Shown here: one piece after another, positions 7,807-15,422 of the stretch
Numbering within the stretch: position 1 is the stretch's first letter
How the letters are laid out: each line of letters begins with the position of its first letter
Origin: Streptomyces sp. B3I8
Lineage (GTDB): Bacteria > Actinomycetota > Actinomycetes > Streptomycetales > Streptomycetaceae
Length of the DNA: 64,000 nucleotides
Direction of reading: 5' to 3'
NCBI RefSeq assembly: GCF_030816915.1
Contig: NZ_JAUSYN010000002.1
Location: 558,001 to 622,000, forward strand
Program-made: the position numbers and the translations under genes
Notes under the pieces: model-generated
What the model was told of the DNA's origin: nothing
The model's database searches: none
The model's input: the letters and a program-made list of their open reading frames with translations, nothing else

Positions 7807-8412
7807 TCAGTAGCTGTCGTAGGTGGGAGCACCCGTCGGCCGGTAGACGCCGACGACGGTGCCGCCCTTCGTCGCCGAGACGTGGACCGGTTCCAGCGCG
7901 GTGGGGATCGCCCCGTCGGCGAACAGCCGCTTTCCGGAGCCGAGGATCACCGGGTGGACGGTGAGCCGGTACTCGTCGACGAGGCCGTGACGCATGAGGG
8001 TCTGGGCGAGGTCCCCGCTGCCGACGACGCTGATGTCACCGCCCTCGGACGCCTTCAGCGCGCGCACGGCGTCGACGGTGTCGCCCTGGAGCAGCGTGGA
8101 GTTCTGCCAGTCGAGGGACGTCAGGGTCCGGGACGCCACGTACTTGCTCATGCCGTTCATCCGGGCGGTGAACGGATTGCCGGGGTCGGCGGAGGGCCAG
8201 TACGAGGCGAAGATGTCGTACGTCCTGCGGCCGAGCAGCATGCCGTCGAAGTCCTCGTACCAGCCGGCGACGGCCGCGCCGACCTCGTCGTCGTCGGTCG
8301 GTTTCTGCCAGCCGCCGTGCGTGAAGCCGCTTTCGGGGTCCTCGTCCGGACCGCCCGGCGCCTGCATGACGCCGTCCAGGGTGAGGAAGGTGCAGACGAT
8401 GATCCTGCGCAT
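7807..8412 (-). CDS. Dihydrofolate reductase-like (RibD C-terminal) family protein
   Basis: 201 residues. MRRIIVCTFLTLDGVMQAPGG at the N terminus, MLLGRRTYDIFASYWP near residue 58 and ISVVGSGDLAQTLMRHGLVDEYRLTVHPVILGSGKRLF near 125 are the standard blocks of the DHFR-like family fused to RibD in other proteins. These bind NADPH; the physiological substrate is usually unknown. ATG with GGGAG upstream. An 18-bp motif shared with the PhnB-like gene lies 49 nt before the start. Confidence 0.85.
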   Translation of the reverse strand: MRRIIVCTFLTLDGVMQAPGGPDEDPESGFTHGGWQKPTDDDEVGAAVAGWYEDFDGMLLGRRTYDIFASYWPSADPGNPFTARMNGMSKYVASRTLTSLDWQNSTLLQGDTVDAVRALKASEGGDISVVGSGDLAQTLMRHGLVDEYRLTVHPVILGSGKRLFADGAIPTALEPVHVSATKGGTVVGVYRPTGAPTYDSY

Positions 8413-8461
8413 GGTGCGCTCCCTTCGTCGTGTCGTGTCGAGAGGGTGGACCGCGCTGCCG

Positions 8462-8479
8462 CCGGAAACTCATCGGCGG
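8462..8479 (-). promoter_or_regulatory. Shared upstream motif, copy 2
   Basis: CCGCCGATGAGTTTCCGG on the minus strand, identical to 4515-4532, placed 49 nt before the DHFR-like ATG. The bases around the two copies are otherwise different. Confidence 0.45.
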
Positions 8480-8525
8480 ATCCCGCGCGACCGCGCACGA
8501 CCGGGACTGTTCCGGCCGACGGGCG

Positions 8526-8966
8526 TCAGGTGCGCGGCAGTTTGACCACCGACACGAAGAACTCGTCGATCTGCCGTACGGCGGCGATGAACTGGTTGAG
8601 GTCGACCGGTTTGGTGACGTAGGCGTTGGCGTGCAGCCGGTAGCTGCGCAGGATGTCCTCCTCGGCGGAGGAGGTGGTGAGGACCACCACGGGGATGTGG
8701 GCGAGCGCCTCGTCGGACTTGATCCGCTGGAGCACCTGTCGGCCGTCGTACTTGGGCAGGTTGAGGTCGAGCAGGACGAGGTCGGGGCGGGGCGCGTCGG
8801 TGTAGGGGCCGGCCCGGTAGAGGAAGTCGAGGGCTTCCTGGCCGTCCCGGACCACGTGCAGGGTGTTGTTGATCTTGTTGTCCTCGAACGCCTCGCGCGT
8901 CATCAGCTCGTCGCCGGGATCGTCCTCGACGAGCAGGACCTGAATGGGCTCGACGGGTGCGGTCAC
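8526..8966 (-). CDS. Single-domain response regulator (Rcp1/CheY-like)
   Basis: 146 residues from a GTG at 8964-8966 with GGAG 7 nt upstream. A lone receiver domain: acidic pair in VEDDPGDE (D15, D16), phospho-acceptor D67 in LVLLDLNLPKYDGR, Thr in VVVLTTSSAEED and Lys in AYVTKPVDL. DEALAHIPVV and the NNTLHVVRDGQEALDFL block place it with Rcp1-type regulators that relay phosphate from bacteriophytochrome or hybrid kinases. The start overlaps the stop of the upstream phosphatase gene (GTGA), so the two are translationally coupled. No cognate kinase gene is in view. Confidence 0.88.
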   Translation of the reverse strand: MTAPVEPIQVLLVEDDPGDELMTREAFEDNKINNTLHVVRDGQEALDFLYRAGPYTDAPRPDLVLLDLNLPKYDGRQVLQRIKSDEALAHIPVVVLTTSSAEEDILRSYRLHANAYVTKPVDLNQFIAAVRQIDEFFVSVVKLPRT

Positions 8967-10201
8967 GGAGGTGCTCCTTCGGTGCTTGTCGCCAGGTGCA
9001 GGACGGCCACGTCGTCGGCGAGACCGCCGCACTCGACAGTACGGGACACGACCTCCTCGACGACGGCGTCCACGAAGCCCTGGCCGCGCAGCCCCGCGTG
9101 GGAGCGGGCGACGGCCAGCAGTCCGTCCTCGCCGAGCCGCCGGCCGGGGGCGACGACGCCCTCGAAGAGGCCGTCGGTGAACAGCGTCACCGCCTCTATG
9201 TCCGCGGCGGGGCGCACCGCCTCGGGCCAGTGGGCGTCGCCGGGGACCACGCCGAGCGCGGGCCCCGCGTCCGGTTCGTAGAGCTCCGTGCCGAGGGAGG
9301 TGCGGACCAGCAGCCCGGGGTGGCCCGCGCGGACGGTGTGCAGCCGGCCTCGGTCCGGGTCGAGCCGCAGCAGGGTCACCGTGGCGAAGAGGTACTCCTC
9401 GCCCCGTTCGGCACGCAGGATCTCCTCCAGCAGCCGGACCAGTGCGACGCCGACGCAGCCGGTGAGCACGGCGGCCCGCCAGGCCACGCGCAGGCACACC
9501 CCGAGGGCGGCCTCGGTGGCGCCGTGCCCGGAGACGTCGCCGATGACGGCGTGCAGGGTGCCGTCGGTGGTTTCCACGACGTCGAAGAAGTCCCCGCCCA
9601 GCAGCGCGTGGTCGCGGCCCGGTGTGTAGCGGGAGAAGACGTGCAGGAAGCCGGAGCGGAGCAGCGGGACGGGCAGCAGTCCGCGCTCCAGCCGGGCGTT
9701 CTCGCGGGCGAGCAGCCGGCCCGCCTGGACCTCGGCGGCGGAGCGTTCGACCTGTTTGCGCTGCAGGGCGTAGCGGACGGCCCGGCCGAGGGCCTCCGGG
9801 GTGAGCCCGTCCTTGGCGAGGAAGTCCTGGGCGCCCGCGGCGACCGCGGCGAGCCCGGCCTCCTTCTCGGCGAGCCCGGTGAGCACCACGACGGCGGCGT
9901 CCGGCCGTTCCTCACGCACCAGCCGTACGGCGTCCAGGCCCTGGGTGTCCGGCAGGTGCAGGTCGAGCAGGACGCAGACGGACGACGGGCCGCGCCGTTC
10001 CAGGAAGACCCGTGCCTCGGCGAGGGTCTTGCGCCAGGTGACGTCCATCGACAGACCGCTGTCGGCGAGCGTCTCGCGCACCAGCAGGGCGTCCCCGGCG
10101 TCGTCCTCGACCAGCAGCAGGACGGCCGCGGGGTCCAGGACCCACCCGGCATCCGCCGTACCCACCCGCGACCCGCCGTGCGGCGGCGGACGCTCCGCCA
10201 C
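8963..10201 (-). CDS. Response regulator-PP2C (RsbU/SpoIIE-type) phosphatase
   Basis: 412 residues from a GTG at 10199-10201, selected for GAGGGA upstream; an ATG at 10261 has no ribosome site. The N-terminal receiver (LLLVEDDAGDALLVRE ... VLLDLHLPDTQGLD) is followed by a short coiled linker (about 145-180) and a SpoIIE/PP2C catalytic domain. Its metal ligands are intact: LGGDFFDVV, VIGDVSGHG, LFTDGLFEG and LADDVAVL. Such proteins dephosphorylate anti-anti-sigma factors and so switch on SigB-type sigma factors. Phosphorylation of the receiver would set the activity. It is coupled to the CheY-like gene and sits 78 nt after the RsbW-like gene. Confidence 0.9.
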   Translation of the reverse strand: MAERPPPHGGSRVGTADAGWVLDPAAVLLLVEDDAGDALLVRETLADSGLSMDVTWRKTLAEARVFLERRGPSSVCVLLDLHLPDTQGLDAVRLVREERPDAAVVVLTGLAEKEAGLAAVAAGAQDFLAKDGLTPEALGRAVRYALQRKQVERSAAEVQAGRLLARENARLERGLLPVPLLRSGFLHVFSRYTPGRDHALLGGDFFDVVETTDGTLHAVIGDVSGHGATEAALGVCLRVAWRAAVLTGCVGVALVRLLEEILRAERGEEYLFATVTLLRLDPDRGRLHTVRAGHPGLLVRTSLGTELYEPDAGPALGVVPGDAHWPEAVRPAADIEAVTLFTDGLFEGVVAPGRRLGEDGLLAVARSHAGLRGQGFVDAVVEEVVSRTVECGGLADDVAVLHLATSTEGAPP

Positions 10202-10279
10202 GCTCACTCCCTCGGAAGGCCGGTGTCTTGTGTCGACATGTCGCGTCGATGGCGTGAGCATACGTGTCGGGCCGTCGGG

Positions 10280-10732
10280 TCAACGGCGCAGTGCGACGAC
10301 GGCTCTGACGCACTTTCCGACGGGTACCAGTTCCGCGGTGACCCGGTCCGCGACGGCGTGCACGATCTCCAGTCCGTGCCTGCCCACGCGTGCGGGGTCC
10401 CGGGGGAAGCGGCGGGGCAGGGCCGCGCTGCTGTCGTAGACCGCGACGGTCACCGCGGCGTCGGTGCCCTCCAGTTCGAGGATGTACGGACCGTGGCTGT
10501 GCCGGTCCGCGTTGGTGACGAGCTCACTCACCACCAGGAGCAGATCGCCGACCGCCCGGGTGTCGACCGGTGCGCACCATTCGGAGCGGAGCTGTCGCAG
10601 GAACTGCTCCGTGAAGGACCGGGCCTCGGCGACGGAGCCCGGCTCACCCGAATAATGCGCGGCCCGTCGCAGCGGCTCGACGGGCATGTCGAAGTCAGTC
10701 GGTATCACCGCTCCGTCCAGATACTGGGTCAT
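10280..10732 (-). CDS. RsbW-like ATP-binding protein (anti-sigma kinase family)
   Basis: 150 residues from the ATG at 10730-10732; a longer frame to 10906 has no similarity. This is a GHKL ATPase: N box ELVTNADRHSHG, G-type loop ARVGRHGLEIVHAVADRV, beta strands near the C terminus. Streptomyces encodes many of these single-domain kinases; some bind SigB-type sigma factors, others have unknown partners. First gene of the minus-strand set with the PP2C fusion and the CheY-like regulator, which together make a partner-switching module about 2.7 kb from the SigB-family gene. No anti-anti-sigma (STAS) gene is present. Confidence 0.82.
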   Translation of the reverse strand: MTQYLDGAVIPTDFDMPVEPLRRAAHYSGEPGSVAEARSFTEQFLRQLRSEWCAPVDTRAVGDLLLVVSELVTNADRHSHGPYILELEGTDAAVTVAVYDSSAALPRRFPRDPARVGRHGLEIVHAVADRVTAELVPVGKCVRAVVALRR

Positions 10733-10980
10733 TCTGTTCTCTCTCGCCGGGCCGTTCGCCTGCGGCCCACCCGCGTCCACGGGCGCCGCACGGGTGCTCG
10801 TACCCCGCGATCGTCCCGGCAGTCCCACCGAAGCCGCCGAGCCTGTCACGGCCCGGCCGGCGCCCGCAGCGGTGCGGTGTGGGTGGACGAGCGGGCGGCG
10901 CTTCACCGGGCCGGGGCGGGGCAGACGGACACTGACGCGTCCGGCCGACGGGGCCGGGCCGGGGCAGGGGAAGGTGCGCG
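10733..10980. other. Divergent intergenic region
   Basis: 248 bp between the RsbW-like ATPase and the microprotein gene. It must hold both divergent promoters, but I see no clear -35/-10 pair, palindrome or RNA gene. The only clear signal is GGGGAAGG 6 nt before the ATG at 10981. Confidence 0.4.
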
Positions 10981-11127
10981 ATGGTCCTGTGGGTGTGGCT
11001 GGTCGTCGCGGTCGTGGCCGTGGCGGTGCTCTTCGGGCTCGTCCTGTGGCTGCAGGCGAGCCGGCGGTCGGGGACCGTCATCACGGTGCGGCGCGGCGGC
11101 CGGAGCGGGAGGTGGGGCGTGCGATGA
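10981..11127 (+). CDS. 48-residue single-pass membrane microprotein
   Basis: ATG with a strong GGGGAAGG 6 nt upstream. One hydrophobic helix covers residues 2-25 (VLWVWLVVAVVAVAVLFGLV), followed by a strongly basic tail (RRSGTVITVRRGGRSGRWGVR), so it should sit in the membrane with the tail inside. Its stop overlaps the next ATG (ATGA), fixing it as the first gene of a three-gene operon with two PRC-barrel proteins. Function unknown; it may anchor the PRC-barrel proteins to the membrane. Confidence 0.7.
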   Translation: MVLWVWLVVAVVAVAVLFGLVLWLQASRRSGTVITVRRGGRSGRWGVR

Positions 11128-11711
11128 GCGCACTGGTGGAGGCGGCCCGGCTGTCCGGGCGTCCGGTGGTCACGCTGGGCGGGGACGTGGTCGCGCAGGT
11201 GAAGGACACGGTCTTCGACGGCCCGGCGGGACGGGTCACGGGCTTCACGCTCAGCGGCCGGGGTCTGCTGGCGGGGCCGCTGCGGCAGAGCCTGCCCTGG
11301 ACGGCGGTGCACGCGCTGGGTCCGCACGCGGTGATGATCCGCGGCCGTGAGGTGCTCGCCGAACCGGCCGCGGTGGTGGCGCGCAAGGAGGCGGCGCGAG
11401 GCCGGGTGCTGGGCGCCAGGGTCCTCACGGACACCGGTGCGGAGGTCGGTGTGGTGCTGGACGTGGTGGTCGAGGGCGGGATCAGCGGCCGGGTCGCCGG
11501 GTTCCTGGTCTCCGCGCGCGACGCGGTGGTGCCGGGGTCGCGGCGGCGCCGGCGCAAGGTGTACCTGCCGCGCGGTGAGACCCTCGCGGTGTCCGGGCGG
11601 GCCCTGGTGATCCCGGGCGACGCGACCCGTTTCGTCGCGGACGATCTGACGGAGTTCGCGGACCAGGTGGCGGCGTACCGGGTGCGTGACGGCAAGGAGG
11701 TCCTGCCATGA
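11124..11711 (+). CDS. PRC-barrel domain protein, two half-barrels
   Basis: 195 residues. The N-terminal half (LSGRPVVTLGGDVVAQVKDTVFDGPAGRVTGFTLSGRGLL) and the second unit from about residue 90 (GRVLGARVLTDTGAEVGVVLDVVVEGGISGRVAGFLVS) each follow the PRC-barrel pattern of a short beta-barrel that binds RNA or partner proteins. A basic run RRRRRK lies near residue 142. ATGA overlaps link it to both neighbours. The family includes RimM-like and photosynthetic reaction-centre H-subunit barrels; the role here is unknown. Confidence 0.75.
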   Translation: MSALVEAARLSGRPVVTLGGDVVAQVKDTVFDGPAGRVTGFTLSGRGLLAGPLRQSLPWTAVHALGPHAVMIRGREVLAEPAAVVARKEAARGRVLGARVLTDTGAEVGVVLDVVVEGGISGRVAGFLVSARDAVVPGSRRRRRKVYLPRGETLAVSGRALVIPGDATRFVADDLTEFADQVAAYRVRDGKEVLP

Positions 11712-12124
11712 CGCTGTACTCCCACACGGTGGGGCTGCCGGTGGTCACCCTCGGCGAGGCGGCGGAACTGGGGACCGTCGTGGCGTTCGAGATCGACGTG
11801 GCGCGGGGCCGGATCACGGGCGTACGGGTCTCCGGGCGCCGTCGCCGGACGACGGCACTGCCGTGGGAGGCGCTGCACGCGGTGGGGTCGGACGCGGTAC
11901 TGGTGCGCTCGGCGGCGGAGGGCGAGGCGCGCAAGGGAGCGGTGCCGAAGGCGGTCGGCCTGAGGGTTCTCTCGGAGGACGGCGAGGAGCGGGGCACGGT
12001 GACGGACCTCGCGTTCGACGCGGCGGACGGCCGCCTGGAGAAGCTCCTGACCGACCTGGGCGAGATCCCGGCAGGCGCGGTACGGGCCCGGGGCGACTAC
12101 GCGTGGGTGGTGAGGGCGGTGTGA
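11708..12124 (+). CDS. PRC-barrel domain protein
   Basis: 138 residues, start ATG overlapping the previous stop. Same architecture as its neighbour, with blocks GLPVVTLGEAAELGTVVAFEIDVARGRITGVRVSG and AVGLRVLSEDGEERGTVTDLAFDAADGRLEKLLTDLGEIP. The resemblance to the upstream gene suggests tandem duplication followed by divergence. Probably cytoplasmic or recruited to the membrane through the microprotein encoded first in the operon. No reaction is expected of this fold. Confidence 0.75.
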   Translation: MTLYSHTVGLPVVTLGEAAELGTVVAFEIDVARGRITGVRVSGRRRRTTALPWEALHAVGSDAVLVRSAAEGEARKGAVPKAVGLRVLSEDGEERGTVTDLAFDAADGRLEKLLTDLGEIPAGAVRARGDYAWVVRAV

Positions 12125-12196
12125 TCCCGCGCCCGGACCCGCACCCTCGGGAAAGGCCGACGCGCGCCACCCCGGCCGTGCGCATAACGTGACACC

Positions 12197-13441
12197 GTGC
12201 ACACCCTCCGTCCCTGGCTGCACGCCCTCTTTGCCGTCCTCGCCGGCTTCCTGACCATGGCCGGCACCGCCGCTCTCGGCCTGGCCGCGGCCGGCGCGAC
12301 CGACCTGCCCGCCGGGGGCTACCCGCGCGTCGTCCTGGCCACCGTGGTCGCCGCCCTCGGCGGCACCGTCACGCTCGACGGCCACGCCGGCGACCTCGCC
12401 GGCTCCCGCGCCGGTCTCACCCTGATCCCCCTGTCGGTCTCCCTCGCCGGCGCCCTCGTCCTGGCCGGTGCCTTCCGGCACCGCGCCCCCGGGACGCACC
12501 CCGGCGCGTACGCCGCCCGCATCGGCGTCCTCTGGCTCCCCGCCGTGCTCGCCGTGTCCCTCACCGCCCACCACACCTTCCGGATCCCCCTCGGCGAAGG
12601 CACGCTCGGCGACCTGGGCGACATCCTCGGGCTCTCCCCCGAGATCGGCTTCACCACGGACGTGCCGACGACCGTGCTCCTCGGCCTGCTCTGGCCCGCC
12701 GGCGTTCTCGCCCTCACCGCCGTGGCCTCCCGTACGGTGCCGCTTCCGCGTCTGCTCGAAGGGGCGCGCCCGGTGGCGTACGCCATGGTGGGGCTGTTGC
12801 TCGGGTGCGTCGCGGTCGGCGCCGTGATCGCGCTGGTGGTGGCCGGTACCCGCGGCCATCCGGTCCGAACCCTCGCGGTCGTCCTGCTGGGGCTGCCGAA
12901 CGTGGTGTGGCCGGTCTTCACTCTCGGCCTCGGCGCGGTCTGGGACGGCAGGGTGGACGGACCGTTCGGACTGCCGATGCCGCACCTTCTCGACGAGGTG
13001 CTGCGCACCCGCGACGTATCCACCCTGGACCTGGGCACTCTGGCCCGGCACGACGGGCGGGCGTGGTGGCTGGCCGTGGTGGACGCCGTCCTGGTGCTGT
13101 CCGCCGCGTATGTGGCCGCCCTCCGCTCCCCCGCCCGGCTTCCGTTGTGGCGGCACGGGGTGCGCACGGGGGTCGCCCTGGCCCTGACGGTCCTGGGCGT
13201 CTGCGCGACGACCCGGATCTCCGCGCACTACGGACTGTCACTGATCGGCGTCGGCGATCTCGGCGGCGGACTCTCCGGTGTGCTGTTCCTGCGCCCGCGC
13301 CTGTGGTCGGCGGTCGGTACGGCGCTGGCCTGGGGACTGGTGGCCGGGCTGTTGGGCGGCCTGGCGGCCCGCCGGTGGCCGCCGCCGGTACGCGGGCGCG
13401 GGACCCCGCTCCCGCCGCGGGAGCGCGGCACAAGCCGGTGA
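12197..13441 (+). CDS. Streptophobe-family polytopic membrane protein
   Basis: 414 residues, very hydrophobic, with roughly ten membrane segments and Ala/Leu/Val-rich helices (for example LHALFAVLAGFLTMAGTAALGLAAAG at the N terminus and ALTVLGVCATTRI near residue 335). The pattern fits the streptophobe family, a Streptomyces-restricted membrane protein of unknown function. No ribosome site precedes the GTG at 12197, but TAACGT at 12195-region minus 8 bases (CATAACGTGACACC) lies immediately upstream and could be a -10 element of a leaderless transcript. The charged C-terminal tail is rich in Pro and Arg. Confidence 0.65.
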   Translation: MHTLRPWLHALFAVLAGFLTMAGTAALGLAAAGATDLPAGGYPRVVLATVVAALGGTVTLDGHAGDLAGSRAGLTLIPLSVSLAGALVLAGAFRHRAPGTHPGAYAARIGVLWLPAVLAVSLTAHHTFRIPLGEGTLGDLGDILGLSPEIGFTTDVPTTVLLGLLWPAGVLALTAVASRTVPLPRLLEGARPVAYAMVGLLLGCVAVGAVIALVVAGTRGHPVRTLAVVLLGLPNVVWPVFTLGLGAVWDGRVDGPFGLPMPHLLDEVLRTRDVSTLDLGTLARHDGRAWWLAVVDAVLVLSAAYVAALRSPARLPLWRHGVRTGVALALTVLGVCATTRISAHYGLSLIGVGDLGGGLSGVLFLRPRLWSAVGTALAWGLVAGLLGGLAARRWPPPVRGRGTPLPPRERGTSR

Positions 13442-13611
13442 ACACGAGGTCAGGGCCGGTCCGCGCCGGTGCGGTCAGGACCGGTCCGGGTCGGTCCGCG
13501 TGGGTCCGCGGGTCGGTCCGCGCGGGTCCGGTCGAGTCGGGTCGCTCCGGTCGTGTCGGACCCGGTCGGGCTCGGACCCGGTGCGGTCCGGATCGGCCGG
13601 TCCCGGTACGG
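13442..13611. repeat. Degenerate GGTCCG-rich repeat tract
   Basis: 170 bp made almost entirely of short variants of GGTCCG, GGGTCCGCG and GGTCGG, between two convergent genes. No fixed unit length could be read. No coding or RNA signal was seen; slippage-generated filler is the likeliest explanation. Confidence 0.55.
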
Positions 13612-14022
13612 TCAGGCCGCCGGGGTCGACAGCGCGGAGGCGAAGCGCTGGATGCGCAGGGCGTCGACGGACTCGGCCATCAGCTCGTACTCGGTGGTGT
13701 CGTCACTGGTGGCGATCCGGACGAGGCGTCCGGCGGCCAGTTCGTCGGCGGCCAGTTCCTGCTGGCCGTCGTCGCCGCACCAGCCGCGCAGCAGGGTCGG
13801 GACGTCGGGGACGGTCTCGCCGACCGGGGCGATGGCGTTCGGCGGATAGAGGGGGCTGTCGGGGTGCGGGTCGAGTCGTTCGGCGATCCATAACGCCCGG
13901 TCGCGCATCCACCACAGCGCCAGCGCCAGGGTCGGGGCGCGATAGGTGCCGAGGGGCACACCGACCCGTTGGCCGCCGCAGATGCCGTAGGCGGTCACAT
14001 GGCACAGGAATTCGTCGTGCAC
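13612..14022 (-). CDS. Conserved hypothetical protein, 136 residues
   Basis: Start GTG at 14020-14022 chosen for GGGGGA 6 nt upstream. The protein opens HDEFLCHVTAYGICGGQRVGVPLGTYRAPTLALALWWMRDRAL, has Pro-rich stretches near 60-75, several Trp and Cys residues and an acidic C-terminal half (DDTTEYELMAESVDALRIQRF). No membrane segment or signal peptide. I recognise no family. Codon use is ordinary for the window and the product is compact, so it is likely real. Confidence 0.6.
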   Translation of the reverse strand: MHDEFLCHVTAYGICGGQRVGVPLGTYRAPTLALALWWMRDRALWIAERLDPHPDSPLYPPNAIAPVGETVPDVPTLLRGWCGDDGQQELAADELAAGRLVRIATSDDTTEYELMAESVDALRIQRFASALSTPAA

Positions 14023-14296
14023 GTTCGTTCCCCCAGTGCGGCGCTCACTGCCGGGCCAGGCCCGTCGTTCCGGAATTCGCTCGCTGTGCACCTGGGCGGG
14101 CCGACGGTGAAATGCCGCAGCGCGTTCCGATCGTCGCCGCATTGCCCTGTGTTCGAGTATCGCCACTCCTGACTCACTGTCACCATGCGGATTCAGCCAG
14201 TCTCTTGACATATTCCGCCTCGGCCGTGGCCGAAACGCGGCGGGTGGGCGCCGCCTCACCCGCCGCGAGCGGAATTCCGCGTCCCGGAGGCTCTCG
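14023..14296. other. Intergenic region, no gene seen
   Basis: 274 bp, less GC-rich than its surroundings. A TTGACA occurs near 14202 on the plus strand but leads into no plus-strand gene. The minus strand should hold the promoter of the 13612-14022 gene; no confident -10/-35 pair was found. Confidence 0.4.
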
Positions 14297-15289
14297 TCAG
14301 CCCTTGACGATCTCGTCGATCCGGGCCAGTTCCTCCGCGTCGAAGTCCAGCGCGCGCGTGGCCGCCACGCTGTCCTCCAGCTGCCGCGCGCTGCTCGCGC
14401 CGACCAGCGCCGAGGTGACCCGGCCCCCGCGCAGCACCCATGCCAGCGCCATCTGCGCCAGGCTCTGGCCCCGGTCGCGGGCCAGGCCGTTCAGCGTGCG
14501 CAGCCGGTCCACGAGGTCCTCGGTGACCTTGTCGGCGGTCAGGAACGGGCTGTCGCTCGCGGCCCGCGAGTCCTCCGGGATGCCGTCCAGGTAACGGCTG
14601 GTGAGCAGGCCCTGCTCCAGCGGGGAGTAGGCGATGGAGCCGGTGCCCAGCTCGTCCAGCGCGTCCAGCAGCCCCTCCTCCTCGGGGCGCCGGTCGAGCA
14701 TCGAGTAGCGCGGCTGGTGGATGAGGAGCGGGGTGCCCAGCTCGCCGAGGATGCGGGCGGCCTCGCGGGTCTGCTCCGGGGAGTAGTTGGAGACGCCGAC
14801 GTACAGCGCCTTGCCCTGCTGGACCGCGGAGTGCAGCGCGCCCATCGTCTCCTCCAGCGGAGTCTCCGGGTCGGGGCGGTGCGAGTAGAAGATGTCGACG
14901 TAGTCCAGGCCCATGCGCGTGAGGCTCTGGTCGAGCGAGGACAGCACGTACTTGCGCGAGCCCCATTCGCCGTACGGGCCCGGCCACATCAGGTAGCCGG
15001 CCTTGGTGGAGATCACCAGCTCGTCGCGGTAGGGCGTGAAGTCCGCTTTCAGTGCCTCGCCGAGCGCGGACTCGGCGGCGCCGGGCGGCGGGCCGTAGTT
15101 GTTGGCGAGGTCGAAGTGCGTGACGCCGAGGTCGAAGGCGCGGCGCAGGATCTGCCGCTGCGTCTCCACGGGCCGGTCGGGGCCGAAGTTGTGCCACAGG
15201 CCGAGGGAGAGGGCGGGCAGCTTCAGGCCGCTGCGCCCGGTGCGGCGGTAGGGCATGGCCTCGTAGCGTGCGGGATCTGCCGTGTACAC
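14297..15289 (-). CDS. Aldo/keto reductase (YghZ/Gpr-like)
   Basis: 330 residues from the GTG at 15287-15289, favoured because GGAG lies 5 nt upstream; a GTG 6 nt earlier would collide with that site. The AKR catalytic tetrad is complete: D60 and Y65 (HFDLANNYGP), K96 (ISTKAGY) and H137 (FYSHRPD). LMWPGPYGEWGSRKYVLSSLDQSLTRMGLDYVDIF matches the L-glyceraldehyde-3-phosphate reductase branch. It would use NADPH to reduce small aldehydes in the cytoplasm. A LysR gene starts 133 bp away on the other strand, the usual layout for a LysR-controlled target. Confidence 0.9.
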   Translation of the reverse strand: MYTADPARYEAMPYRRTGRSGLKLPALSLGLWHNFGPDRPVETQRQILRRAFDLGVTHFDLANNYGPPPGAAESALGEALKADFTPYRDELVISTKAGYLMWPGPYGEWGSRKYVLSSLDQSLTRMGLDYVDIFYSHRPDPETPLEETMGALHSAVQQGKALYVGVSNYSPEQTREAARILGELGTPLLIHQPRYSMLDRRPEEEGLLDALDELGTGSIAYSPLEQGLLTSRYLDGIPEDSRAASDSPFLTADKVTEDLVDRLRTLNGLARDRGQSLAQMALAWVLRGGRVTSALVGASSARQLEDSVAATRALDFDAEELARIDEIVKG

Positions 15290-15422
15290 GTGCACTCCAG
15301 GAAGGCTGTCTCGTCAGGGTCCGGCGCGGGGTCGGCGCCGGCGCGCGTACCACTCTCGTCCGCCGACGGCCAGCGGTCCAACAGAAGAATCGGATGGAAC
15401 TCAGCGGTTACGCTTCTCAATC

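Noticed and set aside
14195..14240. TTGACA as a plus-strand promoter
   Set aside because: No -10 at the right distance and no plus-strand gene follows before the convergent aldo/keto reductase.
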